Source: Bromus sterilis (lineage: Eukaryota; Streptophyta; Magnoliopsida; Poales; Poaceae). Taken from it: a stretch of 64,000 bases of DNA. Below the pieces are notes generated by a model. It was not told the DNA's origin. It made no database searches and saw only the letters and a program-made list of their open reading frames with translations. Positions 49,925 to 61,794 of the stretch are shown piece after piece; the stretch's first letter is position 1; every line of letters starts with the position of its first letter. The position numbers were made by a program, and so were the translations under genes. The stretch is taken from the NCBI GenBank assembly GCA_950022295.1, contig OX465596.1, forward strand, positions 8,246,001 to 8,310,000, given 5' to 3'.

Positions 49925-51018
49925 TAAGCTTCAACTATCACTTTTAAAATCTTCGCTGATAACTACCATGTCAAGATGTCATTATTTTTACAAAACTCTG
50001 ATTACTGTTTTAACAATTTTTAACCACAATTATGACAATTAAGACCCACTTGTTAGATTAAACTTTTACATAAAAATCCCCTAAAAGAAATTGAAAAAGC
50101 AATGGGATCCTCCGGCATCTCCAGCTGCTCCCCCGTGCGCCGCCCTCCTCCCCTGCCCCACTGCCGGCCGCCAGCTCTCCTGCGCCTGCCGCCGCCGCCG
50201 CCGCTGTTAGCCTCCACGGCCCTCCTCCGCGCCGCCTAGCTCGCTTGTGGACGAGGCCGCACCGGCGCGCGCCGCCCTGCTCGTCTGGGCCGCGCTGCCG
50301 CCGCCTGGGCACGAGGCCGCGCCGCTGCGCGCCGCCCTGCTCCCCGCCTTGCTCGCCTGGGACGCGCCGCCGCCGCCTGGGCACGAGGCCGCACCGCTGC
50401 GCGCCGCCCTGCTCGCCTGGGCACGAGGAGGAGGAGAGCCGGCGATGTGGTGCTGATGTACGGCAGGAGCGGCAGCCGAGCTGCCCTGCTTGAGCACGTA
50501 CATGGCGCCGCTCCTTGTCCTGGAGCACGTACGGGAGCTCCCCGTCGGTGGCCACCTCCTGTACGGGAGCATGTACATAGCGCATCCCCTTGTCCTTGTA
50601 CATCGGCGCAACCACGAGTGGCGCGAGGCAGTGGACTGGTGGAGTTCCACGCCGAGCTCTTCGGGCGCCACCTCGCCGATGACCTCCACGCGTCGTGTGC
50701 CTCGCGAGTAGCGACCGCTCCGGCGTCCTCGCGTCCCCGGCGAGCGGGGGTCACTACATCGTTCGTTGAGCTCCAGGAGGACGCGGCGCGTGCGCGGCGG
50801 CGTGCAAAAGGGCGCGGAAGCCGCGACCTGATTGCAATTTTTTTTTGCAGGGACCCGATTGATTTTTCTGTTTTTTTTAATATGACACATGGGCTCAATA
50901 TATCATAACTGTGATTAAAAATTGTTAAGACGGTCATCAACGCTACTTGATAGTTTTTTGAAACAGCCGACCTCTGACCTGGTAGGTATCTACGAAAGTT
51001 TGTAAAGTGGTAGTTTTT
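49925..51018. mobile_element. Foldback Mutator-like element with GC-rich core (possible Pack-MULE)
   Basis: Arms of about 130 bp at 49925-50052 and 50886-51018 are inverted copies of each other. Shared parts include TTAACAATTTTTAA, ACTACCATGTCA/CCTACCAGGTCA and ACTATCACTTT/ACTACCACTTT. Between them 50100-50830 is very GC-rich and contains a partly repeated segment (GCGCGCCGCCCTGCTCG...CTGGGCACGAGG, three to four times at 50260-50435). A MULE with long arms and exon-like GC-rich content is typical of Pack-MULEs. No TSD could be fixed. None of the overlapping ORFs inside has a recognised domain. Confidence 0.6.
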
Positions 51019-52512
51019 TGGAATGACGCCCCGAATGTTGTTAGTTTTTTTATTATTTACTCACTAGCACATATATGCTAGTGCGTGGCAACGAAAAAAT
51101 ATTGTATATATGCAAGCACAATGTGTTGTGCAGCTGTGCTTCTCTAAGAAGAAATTAAATGTTTTAAAAATACACTCTTCATTGCTAATTTTTTATTTTC
51201 ATCATGAGCATCACGAATGTCCAAACAACTTCAAATCTTGCACGTGCATTGCACATTCGAATATCTTTTTAAAAAAGTTTCATAGTTTTTGATATTTTAA
51301 GCCTCGGTGTCTATCTTAGGGTGTCGGGGTGCGGTTCATCAAATAAGCAAATCCTTCATCGTCGGCAAGTGAATGTCGTAGGACAGAGAAATGGACGGGG
51401 CGATGGCTAGCAAGGTGGTGGGTGAGAGGTCGAGGGGAGTGCGAGACGGTAGAGATAGCGTCGTCAACCGCAAGGGAAATCAGGTAGACGCATGAGTTGG
51501 CGATTGTGGACGGATTAGGGCGACGATGTTTGATCCCACGACCCATAAAAACAACTGAGTGGGTACTGGTATAATGCATTAAAACTATCCTCCAAAATGG
51601 AATGGTCAACAATGCAGGCACCCCTGTTTTGGATGCATATCCATTAAGTATTTCTAGTGGAAGCAAAGCTCACTATCGTGTTAAATTCATGCAACGGGTG
51701 GCGGTAACCGTCCCATCCATTCTTGGAGGTATATCGCACTTCCGTAATATCCCTTGTGCATTTCACAATCCTAGAATCCACCCTTCCTTTAGTACGGCTC
51801 CAAGACATACAATTTTCTTAATTGTTGAAATCCACAATCCTAGAAACCTAGAACATGGGCTCCCGAGAGCATAGGCGCGCTTATTTTTTTATCGCCTTAA
51901 ACCATGCAGAGTCATAATTTTGTTTTAATTCTCACGGATTGGATGCGGGCGTGTCTTCCATGCAACGTGCGGTTAGTTTTTTCCCATAATTTACTTGCTT
52001 GCCACTTAATTACCAACTTTAACACATCTATAATCGATAATACCTAAATGGTTCATCCCCACTAACCTATTTATCTTAACATGCAAGCTAGCTACCTCAT
52101 CAAATAGGTCAACTTCTTTTTCACTAACTCTTTATGCACATTATTCATTTGATACAAACAACAGATTAATACAAACAGATACATATATACAAACATATAC
52201 AGATAAATACAAACATAAGCTCACACATATCTGATACACAAGTCATCTCAAATGTTAATACAAAGTTGATCACAAGTGTAATAAGTACAATATTGATCAC
52301 AAGTCATCACAAATTCATCACAAGTCATCACCTTGTTCCCACCCAAAACTTATATTTGTAGTTACTTACAATCCATTTCTCTGCGTTTTCGCTTCGGCTT
52401 ATAATTGTTTTGTGGAATTGTTCACAGGTATCCTTTTTGTTGAACCTTGGCAGATATTCTTTTGGCTAAAGAGGTGAAAGCTTGAAGAAGTTCCAGACTA
52501 TCAAACAATAGT
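51019..52512. other. Intergenic stretch with possible Helitron ends
   Basis: CACTAGCACATATATGCTAGTG at 51062-51083 is a perfect-looking palindrome, followed by CGTGGCAACG. On the minus strand it resembles a Helitron 3' hairpin. Near 52032 TCGATAATACCTAAATGG then CATCCCCACTAACC resembles the Helitron 5' end at 46446. I could not pair the ends. 52140-52340 is low-complexity, rich in ACAAA and in GATCACAAGTCATCACAA repeats. Confidence 0.35.
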
Positions 52513-52701
52513 TTAGCTTTTATATGTAGATAAGCAAGCACAAAACAAGTACAATTTTTTCTGTACTAGTAATCTAGCTCTCTCTTTCAAGTCTGAAACA
52601 ACCTTAACTGCAATAGAAACACTTGCTTTCTCTGCCCTCACTGACTCCACGGCCGCAACAGAGACAGCTTCAGCTTTGAATTGATTGGCTCTCCGTCCCA
52701 T
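52513..52701 (-). pseudogene. Possible captured gene fragment (62 codons)
   Basis: The minus strand encodes MGRRANQFKAEAVSVAAVES, then an alanine/valine-rich helical stretch with KVVSDLKERARLLVQKKLY. The composition resembles the C-terminal coiled region of plant Myb/SANT-like or transposase-associated proteins, but I cannot name it. No continuing exon was found. Confidence 0.25.
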
Positions 52702-52768
52702 GTTTTGTATCCCTCTTTTGTTGTTGGCCCGATCATATACCAGTGTGTAGCTCTTCTAGGCCGGGGAA

Positions 52769-53010
52769 GTGCAACTATTTCTTTGGCAGGCCTTTGAAAC
52801 CAGAAGTACTGAACATGTGAATTATGTTCGTGTGTTCAGAACTACAGATTCGTCCCAATGTAAATCAACTTTTCCCAGTCGGCGCTTTAGGAGGCGATGC
52901 TTTCGTGGATAGTGTTACACCCAAGACCCATCACAGTGTGGTTGATTTCGGAGATCACGAACCAGTCGCCCGTAGAAGGACGTGGTCACCATTACCCTTT
53001 CATGCGTAGC

Positions 53011-53051
<41 letters not shown>

Positions 53052-53260
53052 TCTATTTTTTGATGGGAAGAACGATCGGTTGGAGAAGAAAGGCTACTCG
53101 GTTGTTGACCAGTAATATGTGTAGGGGGGTTTTCGCAAAAGGTAAATAGACGTGAGGTGGGAGCACACCAATTTGGATCTGGCCGCAGTTTTTGGATCGG
53201 ACAACTCAGGTTGATTTAATTGCATGATTGCATTAATTAGATGATTGTACAACAAATGCT
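52769..53260 (+). repeat. Duplicated 0.5-kb segment, copy 1
   Basis: From GCAACTATTTCTTTGG to GTACAACAAATG it matches 55631-56133 with scattered differences. Both copies hold a GA-rich microsatellite at the same place (53010-53046 here). No terminal structure is recognised. Confidence 0.85.
53010..53046. repeat. (AG)n microsatellite
   Basis: An almost pure AG run follows GTAGCAGAGAGAGAAAGAG. The counterpart in copy 2 at 55873-55926 is longer and partly GGGA. Confidence 0.9.
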
Positions 53261-53270
53261 CCCTAAAGAT

Positions 53271-53610
53271 AGATGGGATCTAATTGAAAGGATCCGGAAG
53301 AATACTAAAGATTGGTAGATTGATAAAGGTAATGAACCTGTTACAAATTAGGAGCGTGATTACATTGAGAGTTATGTGAAAACTGATTACTTCAATACCT
53401 TTTGTGCTAAGATTGGTCTTTATTCCCAGTTTCTAATTGATTTTTGCAAAGACTTTGCCTCTCATATTGATTCTTCTAAGAAACAGGAGGATCCGTATCA
53501 TTAGCCTTTTAAAGAATTACGTGTTAATATTAATGTTGTTGATCCTATCTTACCTGCAGTTTTATATGAGAAGTCCCCTTTTCCCACAAGCAATCTCATG
53601 GTACTGATTT
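53271..53610 (+). pseudogene. Decayed retrotransposon gag-like coding remnant
   Basis: One frame reads as protein-like sequence with three stops: DYIESYVKTDYFNTFCAKIG, then LYSQFLIDFCKDFASHIDSS and later ELRVNINVVDPILPAVLYEK. The composition and the nearby LTR (53951) suggest an internal part of a gypsy-type element. It is not functional. The boundary with the 53261-53950 flank is uncertain. Confidence 0.5.
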
Positions 53611-53950
53611 GCCTTGTAATGATAAAATTATTGAAGAGATTGCTTCCATTGCTATTCCTCCTAACGATCCTTCGCAGCAATTTATTGAGGACTACGAGAA
53701 TGACATTCATATGCAGGAAAGGACATATTCTTGAGCAACCTGCATACGACACTGAAGTAGCGCTCCTCGTTGGCTACCCCAAGTGGAAGGTATGAAGTAG
53801 AAAACAACAAGTTTTGTTGGGGGGATGGACCGGTTCCATAGACCCGGCATCATAAACCCCTGGGCCGACTCCTTCCAGAAGGCCCACAAAAGAAGACCCG
53901 GCCACGGGCCGGATGTGCCAAGCAAGAAGATCGAGTCCCAAGATGGAAAC
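53611..53950. other. Retroelement debris before the LTR
   Basis: 53763-53790 (CTCCTCGTTGGCTACCCCAAG...) is the reverse complement of the end region of the LTRs at 55562-55590 and 61558-61585, so a scrap of an inverted LTR lies here. The rest (53791-53950) is unassigned. Confidence 0.5.
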
Positions 53951-55601
53951 TGATACGTCCCAAACGTATCTATAATTTATGCTTGCTCCATGCATGTTTT
54001 ATGTGATTTTGCCATGCTTTAGATGAACTTTCATACACTTTTGATCATATTTGGACTAACCTATTAACTCAGTGCACCTCAGTGTCAGTTCCTGTTTTCT
54101 GCTGTTTTTCTATTTCAGGTTTTCCGCAGACTTAAAGTGCCCAATAAATTCCAGGAAAATTATATAAAAATTCAGCGCCCCGGAAGCTTCCGGGAAAACC
54201 CAGGTGGGGCCAGAGGGCCACCACCAGGGACCCAGGCGCCCTGGTGGCGCGGCCAGGGGGTGGGCCGCGCCGAGGGGGGGGGGCGCCTGGCTCTCTGGTG
54301 GCCCCCCTGTCTCCCCCCTTTCGCCTATATATTCTCCGTTACGGAGAAACCCTGGAGACAGAACCCTTTTTCGCGATCTCGCCTCTATTCCACCGCCACC
54401 GCCGTTTCCAGATCGTGGCTGCCAGGAGAAGCTGCCTCGGCAGCCTGCCGGAGTGAGGATTCACCTCTGGGAGCCTCTCCATCGCCATGGACGCCTCCCG
54501 GATGTGTCGTGAGTAGTCTACCTTGGACCATGGGTCCATCACAAGTAGCTATGTGATGTTTTATCTCCTCCCTTGTGCTCCACTTTCGAGACTCGTGAGC
54601 TACCCTACATGATCGAGACACCTATGTAATTTTCTGCTATTGCTATGCTGAGTTTGCTGGGATCCGATGGATTATGAGATTATGTTCAGTTTGTGCTAGA
54701 GTAATATATTTGATTCTCTCTTTTATATTTTTGTTCCTAAGTAATTCTTGCATGTTCTCTGTTACCGTAATTTGCTTTGGCCAGGTGATTTATTGTGACT
54801 CCAAGAGGGAGCGTTATGCATGATTGTGGGTTCAGCCCCTCGATGTCTACCTTGAGTGACAGAAACATAAGACTAGGGGATGTGTTGTTGCCACCAGGGG
54901 GGAAACAATGGTGCTTGTACTTGCGGGTGCAAGGATTTTTTTACTTTACGCAAAGTTCTTTTAATGCAGTTATCTATTGCTTTGGATTTACACTTTGGGT
55001 GGGATTCTCAACTTAATACCAGCGGGATGTTCTGCATAGATATCCCAAGGTGGATGATTCATAGTAGATGCAGATGGATTTCAGTCTACTTACCTTGGCG
55101 TACTGCGCATGCTTTTGAGCCTGTGCCTTTCTTTGTAGCATAGTAAGCATTGCAGTGCGTTTATAATTCTGTCAATTGCCCAGCTGTGATTTGCTTACCT
55201 CGCATAGCATTTTTATCGTCTTTTAGGAGAGAGACATCACTAGTGAACATCATGGGACCCCGATCCATATTTCCACCACTGTTTACAATCTCAGTTTATT
55301 TTCTGCTTTTACTTTCAGTTGCAATCACCATTACTTTCCACCCTTGCATTTGACCCTTTGTAAACAATAAGACCGGAGATATTGACAACCTCTCTGTACT
55401 TGTTGGGAGAAAAGTTATTTGTTTCTGTGTGCAGGTCCACGTTAACTCATGCTAGTAATTTTTGGCGCCGTTGACACCTACTTGTTTTATTTGGAGTCCT
55501 ACTGGTTCGATAACCTTGGTATCTTCACCGAGGGAAATTTACTGCTACGCTACATCTCAACCTTCCACTTGGGGTAACCAACGAGGGGTGAGAAGCCATC
55601 A
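53951..55601 (+). mobile_element. Isolated LTR, gypsy type (TGATACGTCC family)
   Basis: About 1651 bp, starting TGATACGTCCCAAACGTATC and ending ...GAGAAGCCATCA. It is colinear with 59944-61599 (1656 bp). A TATA box (TATATAT) lies at 54326-54332. No primer site follows and no polypurine tract precedes, so it is a solo LTR or a recombination product. The flanks GAAAC and AGCCA do not match, so no TSD is visible. ORFs inside it are part of the LTR. Confidence 0.8.
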
Positions 55602-55630
55602 AGCCATCAATCCACTTGGGGTAACCGACG

Positions 55631-56133
55631 CGCAACTATTTCTTTGGTAGGCCTTTGAAACCAGAAGTACTGAACATGTGAATTTTGTTCGTGTGTTCAG
55701 AACTTCAGATTGGTCCCAATGTAAATCAACTTCTCCTAGCCGCCGCTGGAGGAGTCGATGCCCTCGTGGATAGCGTTATGCCCAAGAACCCATCTCAATG
55801 TGGTTGATTCCGGGGATCACGAACCAGTCGCCCGTAGAAGGACGTGGTGACCATTACCCTTTCAGGCGTAGCGCAGAGAGTGAGTGAGAGAGAGAGAGAG
55901 AGAGGGAGGGAGGGAGGGAGAGAGAGATCTATTTTTTTGATGGGAAGAACGACCGGTTGGAGAAGAAATAATGCTCAGTTGTGGACCAGTAATATGTGTA
56001 GGGGGGTTTTCGCAAAAGGTAAATAGACCTGAGGTGAGAGCACGCCAATTTGGATCTGGTCACAGTTTTTGGATCGGACAACTTGGGTTGATTTAATTGC
56101 ATGATTGCATTAATTAGATGATTGCACAACAAA
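55631..56133 (+). repeat. Duplicated 0.5-kb segment, copy 2
   Basis: Second copy of 52769-53260, lying directly after the LTR. The microsatellite at 55873-55926 has expanded with GGGA units. The two copies bracket 53261-55630. Confidence 0.85.
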
Positions 56134-56614
56134 TGATCCCCTATCTTTAATGCTTCTTTTTGGGAATTCCCCGCTAGAGGATGCATCAAGCATATCTCTT
56201 TCTTGACGAGAAACTTGCATAAACATTTATAAGCATAACTTCCTTGGGGAGCACATGATTGGGACATTTTAACATTAGGATTTCACTCTCCCCCAAGCTT
56301 TGGCGATACTTTCTCCGTCACGAGACCAAAAGTTATAAATATAGTTCATGTCTCGATGTATTTCATGAAGAGGATAAAACTTTGTATAGAAGAGAGGCAT
56401 AAGCTCTTGCCAATTTAATAAATGAGAGTTATCGAGAACTTATACAAATCCCAAGATTTATCTTTCAATGATAGAGAGAATAATTTCCTCAAGAAAATAT
56501 CCCTGGATACACCTGCAAGCTTAAATAAGGAACACAATTCTGAAAGAGAGAGCAACTGATCAGCGGGATGTCCATCTCATGCATAACGATTAGCCATGAC
56601 ATGATCGATAATGC
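56134..56614 (-). mobile_element. Fragment of gypsy-type internal sequence
   Basis: Non-coding. CTCCCCCAAGCTTTGG at 56286 is, on the minus strand, a polypurine-like CCAAAGCTTGGGGGAG as found beside LTRs of this group. It probably is the target into which the next LTR element inserted. Confidence 0.45.
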
Positions 56615-58139
56615 TGATGACCCACAAGTGTAGGGGATCTAACGTAGTGTTTTCGATAAGTAAGAGTGTCGAACCCAACGAGGAGCAGAAGGTATTGAAA
56701 AGTGACTTTGGATAAGGAAAGGCTGCAAACACTGAAAGATAAATGTTTAGGGGTTTTCGGCTTGAGCAACAGAAAGGTAAAAGGCAAGCAAACATAAAAG
56801 GGTAACCGAGTAGCAGCAAGTGGCCCAATCCTTTTGGACAAAGGATAAGCCTACGAACTAAACTTATAAAGGCTAAAGCGTTCTTGAGGACACACGTGAG
56901 AGGTAGTCAAGTTACTTTCACCATATTACGTCTAGTAATATGTGTTGTGTTGATAAGTGTTGAGTGGGTGGATCAATGCTAGCACACCTTCTAGACTAAG
57001 ATAAGTGCACTCTTATGATTACACACCTTGCAAGCATCCGCAAATACAAGGTAGTAATTAAGGCATAAGCCTAACCATAGCATTACGATCGGAGATCCAT
57101 GACTCCCTCGTGCAAAAGTGTGCGAACTGGGATTCAGGTTTCTGTCACTCCGGCAACCCACCGTAAGCATTCTTTATACACGATGCATTACCCTAGGTCC
57201 TTCATAAGGCGAAGTGTTGGGTGTTTGACTCACACAACACCACTAGTAAAATAACAACACAACTTAAATATGAAACTACACATATAACTTCAACATCATA
57301 TGACTACTAATAACGAGACTTCTCCCATGTCCTCAAGAACTAAAGTAACTACTCACAAGACATAAAAGAGATCATGATCAGACGTGATAAATAGGTGATG
57401 AAAAATCTGGTCATAACAATATTTCTCCAACAAAACTCAATAGCATTCACCACAAAAGAGTAATCAACACCAGTAGAGTAGAGAGGATATATAGTACGAG
57501 TTACAACACAAGTTGCAATTGCGAGATGAGATGGGATGAACATGGAGAAGGTTCTGGTGTTGTGGATGATGTTGATGATGATCTCGATGATGCCCGTGGC
57601 GATGGTGATGACAATGGAGATAATCTCCCCCTCTGGGAAGTGATCTCGCCGGCAGAATCTGCCCGACGGAGATGGCTTTTTCTTCTCTGTAGGTTTCCGC
57701 CACGAGCCAGCAGCGAAACTCCAGAACTCCTCTTGTTTTAGGGTTTATACCCTGAGGGGGTATTATAGGCCAGAGGGGGGGGGGGCGCCTGGAGTGGGGT
57801 CAGGGCCCAGGGTGCCCTCCCGACGCGGCCAAGGGGGTGGCCGCGCCCAGGGGGCGCCTGGGAGCCTGATGGCCCCCCTCCGGCTCTCGTTTGGCCTACT
57901 CCAGTGAATCTTTGGACAAACGATCCACGTTGAATTTCGTCTTATTTGGAGGTCTTCTGATTCAGCAACTTGATGTCCACTTTTCATCGCTGAATCCTGC
58001 TTCTGCTGCTTCGGCACTGGAAAGTTGCAAACTGTGAAAAACAAGCCCAAACAATATAAGAAACAATAACATAAAGTGGAATTATCAATGCACAGGGTTA
58101 AATTACGATATAAAATAGTGATGCATTTTGGACGTATCA
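56615..58139 (-). mobile_element. 3' LTR of a minus-strand gypsy-type element
   Basis: The minus strand starts TGATACGTCCAAAATGCATC at 58139 and ends GTGGGTCATCA at 56615, giving 1525 bp. TATA-like TATAATA lies on the minus strand near 57767-57761. The interior differs from the TGATACGTCCC family except for the first ten bases and the GC-rich CACC/CCAGG middle, so it is a related but distinct family. Confidence 0.85.
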
Positions 58140-58157
58140 ACTCCCCCAAGCTTAGAC
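58140..58157 (-). other. Polypurine tract of the minus-strand gypsy element
   Basis: The minus strand reads GTCTAAGCTTGGGGGAGT directly before the LTR start, the normal place for the plus-strand primer. Confidence 0.7.
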
Positions 58158-59943
58158 CTCGCTTGTCCCCAAGCGATTACTGAGCTCGGTAAACCTGTCC
58201 ACAAGTTTAGAGAGTGAAGTGTCGATAAATAAAATACGGAGAAGAAGCATCATAGTTTTCTCACCAAACTCAAACATCCTCAACAGCAATCTCCACTCAT
58301 AAGGCCCTTACGAGAAAGTAGTAACAATATAATCAAAAGTAGGGCCAAGGAAACTCATTAAATCATGGCAAACATAACCTTGGTCAAAGGACAACTAATA
58401 ATCTTTCTTTTGCTCTTTCACTTTAGATTGAGTCACTTTGAAGCTTTTTGAAAGAACATGTTATTAGTCAAGAAGTGCAAATGTTAACACAAAGGAAGAT
58501 GTTTACTTTGCATAGGCTTTTGCAAACAACTTACTTATCAAAAGATAATGTCAATAAAGATGTAGCATGGTAATTCTTAATGCAGCTTTATATGTATGAA
58601 TCTTCATCAACATCAAGTGTATGTTCTCTCTTAGAAAAGAAGGAAGTAGGAAGGACTGACTTAGCACAAAATAAAAGATAAACCCCGTGCAAAAGGGTAA
58701 GCAGGGAAAACTCATGTGCCATCTCTAGATCAAACAGAATAAAAGCAGATTTTGAGAGGTGCATGATTCGTCAACGACTGCTAATAGATAGCTCAATTAC
58801 TTCTCAAATTGGTCAAGTTTTGAGGAACGCCTCCCAAGTGGGAACGATCACATTCTCTTAAATTCCTTTGTTTATCACTCAAGAATGGGCGAAGGAACTT
58901 GTTTGTTGTATTATCTTTTACGAGCTGGGCGCACTCATGTGAGTCCCTCCTCGCATTAAGGTTTGCAGATTAGACATGCAAACCCAAGATAAAACTTGTC
59001 CAACTTAAGAAGATCATGAATTACCTACTACTTCCTCATGAGCTAAACCCAAGGTACAAAACAGAAGATTTTGAAAATCTAAAGATAGCACATAAATTAT
59101 ATACTTTAGGAGTGGTAGGGAGATACCACGAATAGGAAGGTATGGTGGACTCATATGGAAGATATTGGTTTCAGGGTATGGATGTACAAGCAGAATTTCG
59201 CTTAGCACAGAGTTTTGGCTAGCAAGGCTTTGAGAGACCAGACAATTGATGATGACTTAGATGTAAGAAACATAAAGCATAAACATTAAAACTAGCATGG
59301 CACATCAAGTTGTCTTCCTTGTCAACATAACACTTCAAGCATAATAACATATAGGTTTGGGCTATGTTGCTACTTTGAGAAAATCATGCTTGTTGTGATG
59401 ACCAAAGCTATGATTTCCAAGATTAAATAAAGTTTTCAAGGCCATACCTGATATAAGGTCAACACTCCCCATAAAAATCAGCTAATAAGGTTGATTGCGT
59501 GAAGAGAATACTGAGTGCAGCGAAGAAACCGATAGACTTCTCATTAATATTCATTCATAGACAACTCCACACTCACGGATACAAACTCTCCACCAAGGAG
59601 TGATAGACCTCAATGCAACACCTATTTCATATGATAACTTCCCTAGACATGATACGTCTCTACTTGACTCAAAAGCCAAAGATAAAGATAAAGATACCGG
59701 TCACTCCCCCAAGCTTAGAACAAGCTAAGGGGATGCCATTACCCAAGGAGATTTCACTCCTCATTCTTTTTCCTTCTGATTCTTCAAATCCCTTATTATA
59801 CGCCGAAGGGTTTGATTTTCACCTTCCAAGATCTCCAATTGCGCTTTTAGCACATGGAAATCTTCACAAAATTGGTTGGTGACACGGTAAGCTTTAGAAA
59901 CGGTGGAAGGTACTTGTGGGCCTTCAACTTGAGGGTTTGTTCC
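58158..59943 (-). mobile_element. 3' internal region of the minus-strand gypsy element
   Basis: Non-coding. 59010-59210 matches 2520-2700 in reverse complement (GAATTTCGCTTAG...; GGTGGACTCATATGG). A second purine-rich CTAAGCTTGGGGGAGTG (minus strand) lies at 59706-59722. The element is cut at 59943 by the next insertion. Confidence 0.7.
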
Positions 59944-61599
59944 TGATACGTCCCAAACGCATCTATAATTTCTGCTTGCTCCATGCGTGTTTTGTGTGAC
60001 TTTGCCATGTTTTGCATGAACTTTTATACACTTTTGATCATATTTGGACTAACCTACTAACTCAGTGCACCCAGTTGTCAGTTCCTGTTATCTACTGTTT
60101 TTTTATTTCAGGTTTTCCGCAAATAAAAATTGCTCCAAAAATTCCCGAAAAATCAGATAAAAAATCAGCGCGCCGGAAGCTTCCGGAATCACCAAAGGGG
60201 AGTCAGAGGGCCACCACCAGGCACCCAGGAGTGTGCCTGGCGCGGCCCTAGGGGGAGGCGCGCCAGGGACCCTCATGGATCCCTGGTGGCCCCCCTCGGT
60301 GCCCCCTTTGGCCTATATATACTCCCCGTCGAGGAAACCCTGAAAAGTGAACTCTTTTTCCCGATCTCTCCTTTGTTCCGCCGCCACCGCCGTTCCAAGA
60401 TAGGGGCTGCCAGGAGACCTTGCCCGGCACCCTGCCGGAGGGAGGAATCACCTCCGGGAGCTTCTCCATCGCCATGGACGCTTCCCGGATGATCCGTGAA
60501 TAGTCCACCTTGGACCATGGGTCCATGACCACTAGCTATGTGATGTTCTCCTCCCCTCTTTGTGCTCGACTTTCGAGTCCTCGTGAGCTGCCCTACATGA
60601 TCGAGGCACCTATGTAATTTTTGTGCTGTTGCTATGCTGAGTTTGCTGGGATCCGATGGATTATGAGATTATGTTTAGATTGTGCTAGAGTAATATATTT
60701 GGTTCTCTCTTTTATATTTTTGTTCCTAAGTAATTCTTGCATGTTCTCCGTTGCCGTAATTTTCTTTGGCCAAGTATTTTATTGTGACTCCAAGATGGAG
60801 CGTTATGCATCATTTTGGGTTCAGCCCCTCGATGTCTAGCTTGAGTGACAGAAACATGATACTAGGGGATGTGTTGTTGCCACCAGGGGGAAAACAATGG
60901 TGCTTGTACTTGCGGGTGCAAGGATTGTTTACTTTATGCAAAGTTCTTGAAATGCAGTTGTCTATTGCCTTGAGTTTACACTTTGGGTGGGATTCGCAAC
61001 TTAATACCAGCGGGATGTTCTGGATAGATATCCCAAGGTGGATGATTCGTAGTAGATGCAGATGGATTTTGGTCTACTTACCTTGGCGTACTGCCCATGC
61101 TTTGGAGCCTCTGCCTTTCTTTGTTGCTTAGTTAGCATTGCGGTGCGTTTATAATTCTGTCAATTGCCCAGATGTGATTTGTTTACCTCACATAGCACTT
61201 TTATCGTCTTTTGGGAGAGAGACATTACTAGTGAACATCATGGGACCCCGGTCCATATTTCCACCACTGTTTACACCCTCAATTTACTTTCTGTTTTTAC
61301 TTTCAGTCGCAATCACCATTACTTTCCACCCTTACATTTGACCCTTTGTAAACAACAAGACCGGAGAGATTGACAACCTCTTTGTACTCGTTGGGAGCAA
61401 AGTTATCTATTTCTGTATGCAGGTCCACGTCAACCTCGTCTCCATCCGGCAACAATTTCAGGCGCCGTTGACACCTACTTGCAGTATTCGGAGTCCTACG
61501 GGAGACAAACCCTATCCTCTACATAGGGGAAATTTTCTGCTACGCTAAATCTCAACCTTCCACTTGGGGTAACCAACGAGGGGCGAGAAGCCAATATCA
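59944..61599 (+). mobile_element. 5' LTR of a plus-strand gypsy-type element
   Basis: 1656 bp with a TGATA...TATCA inverted end pair. A TATA box (TATATATA) lies at 60314-60321, followed after about 30 bp by the likely transcript start. Relatives are 3549-4085 (truncated) and 53951-55601. Chance ORFs within it, including a 121-codon one, are not genes. Confidence 0.9.
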
Positions 61600-61609
61600 A
61601 GCTAATTTC

Positions 61610-61627
61610 TGGCGCCGTTGCCGGGGA
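61610..61627 (+). other. Primer-binding site, tRNA-Asp type
   Basis: TGGCGCCGTTGCCGGGGA starts ten bases after the LTR. It is complementary to the 3' end of plant tRNA-Asp(GTC) as I recall it (…CCCCGGCAACGGCGCCA). A partial copy, GGCGCCGTTGACACC, lies inside the LTR at 61462. Confidence 0.8.
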
Positions 61628-61794
61628 CTCCAATCTTCAAGATAGGGGAGTTGCATGCTATCTTTTACCTTTTCTTTTTAGTCTTGTTAGTTTACTTTTC
61701 AGTTCTTGCTTTAGTGTCCCTTATCAAAAACACCAAAACAAAAAAATTAGTTACCTTACTTATGCTCCTAGTTGTCTTTTCTGTGTAGTCAAGC

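Noticed and set aside
50058..50940. Three long overlapping minus-strand ORFs (185-234 codons) and a 153-codon plus-strand ORF
   Set aside because: They lie in the GC-rich core of the foldback element and consist of A/R/G-rich repeats. No consistent frame or splice structure; at most captured fragments.
51062..51083. Palindrome as a Helitron 3' terminus
   Set aside because: The hairpin and following bases are suggestive, but no matching 5' end on the minus strand could be found, so it is left tentative.
54137..54621. ORFs of about 100-139 codons on both strands
   Set aside because: They lie within the LTR, and the same region at 60130-60532 gives similar ORFs because it is the same LTR.
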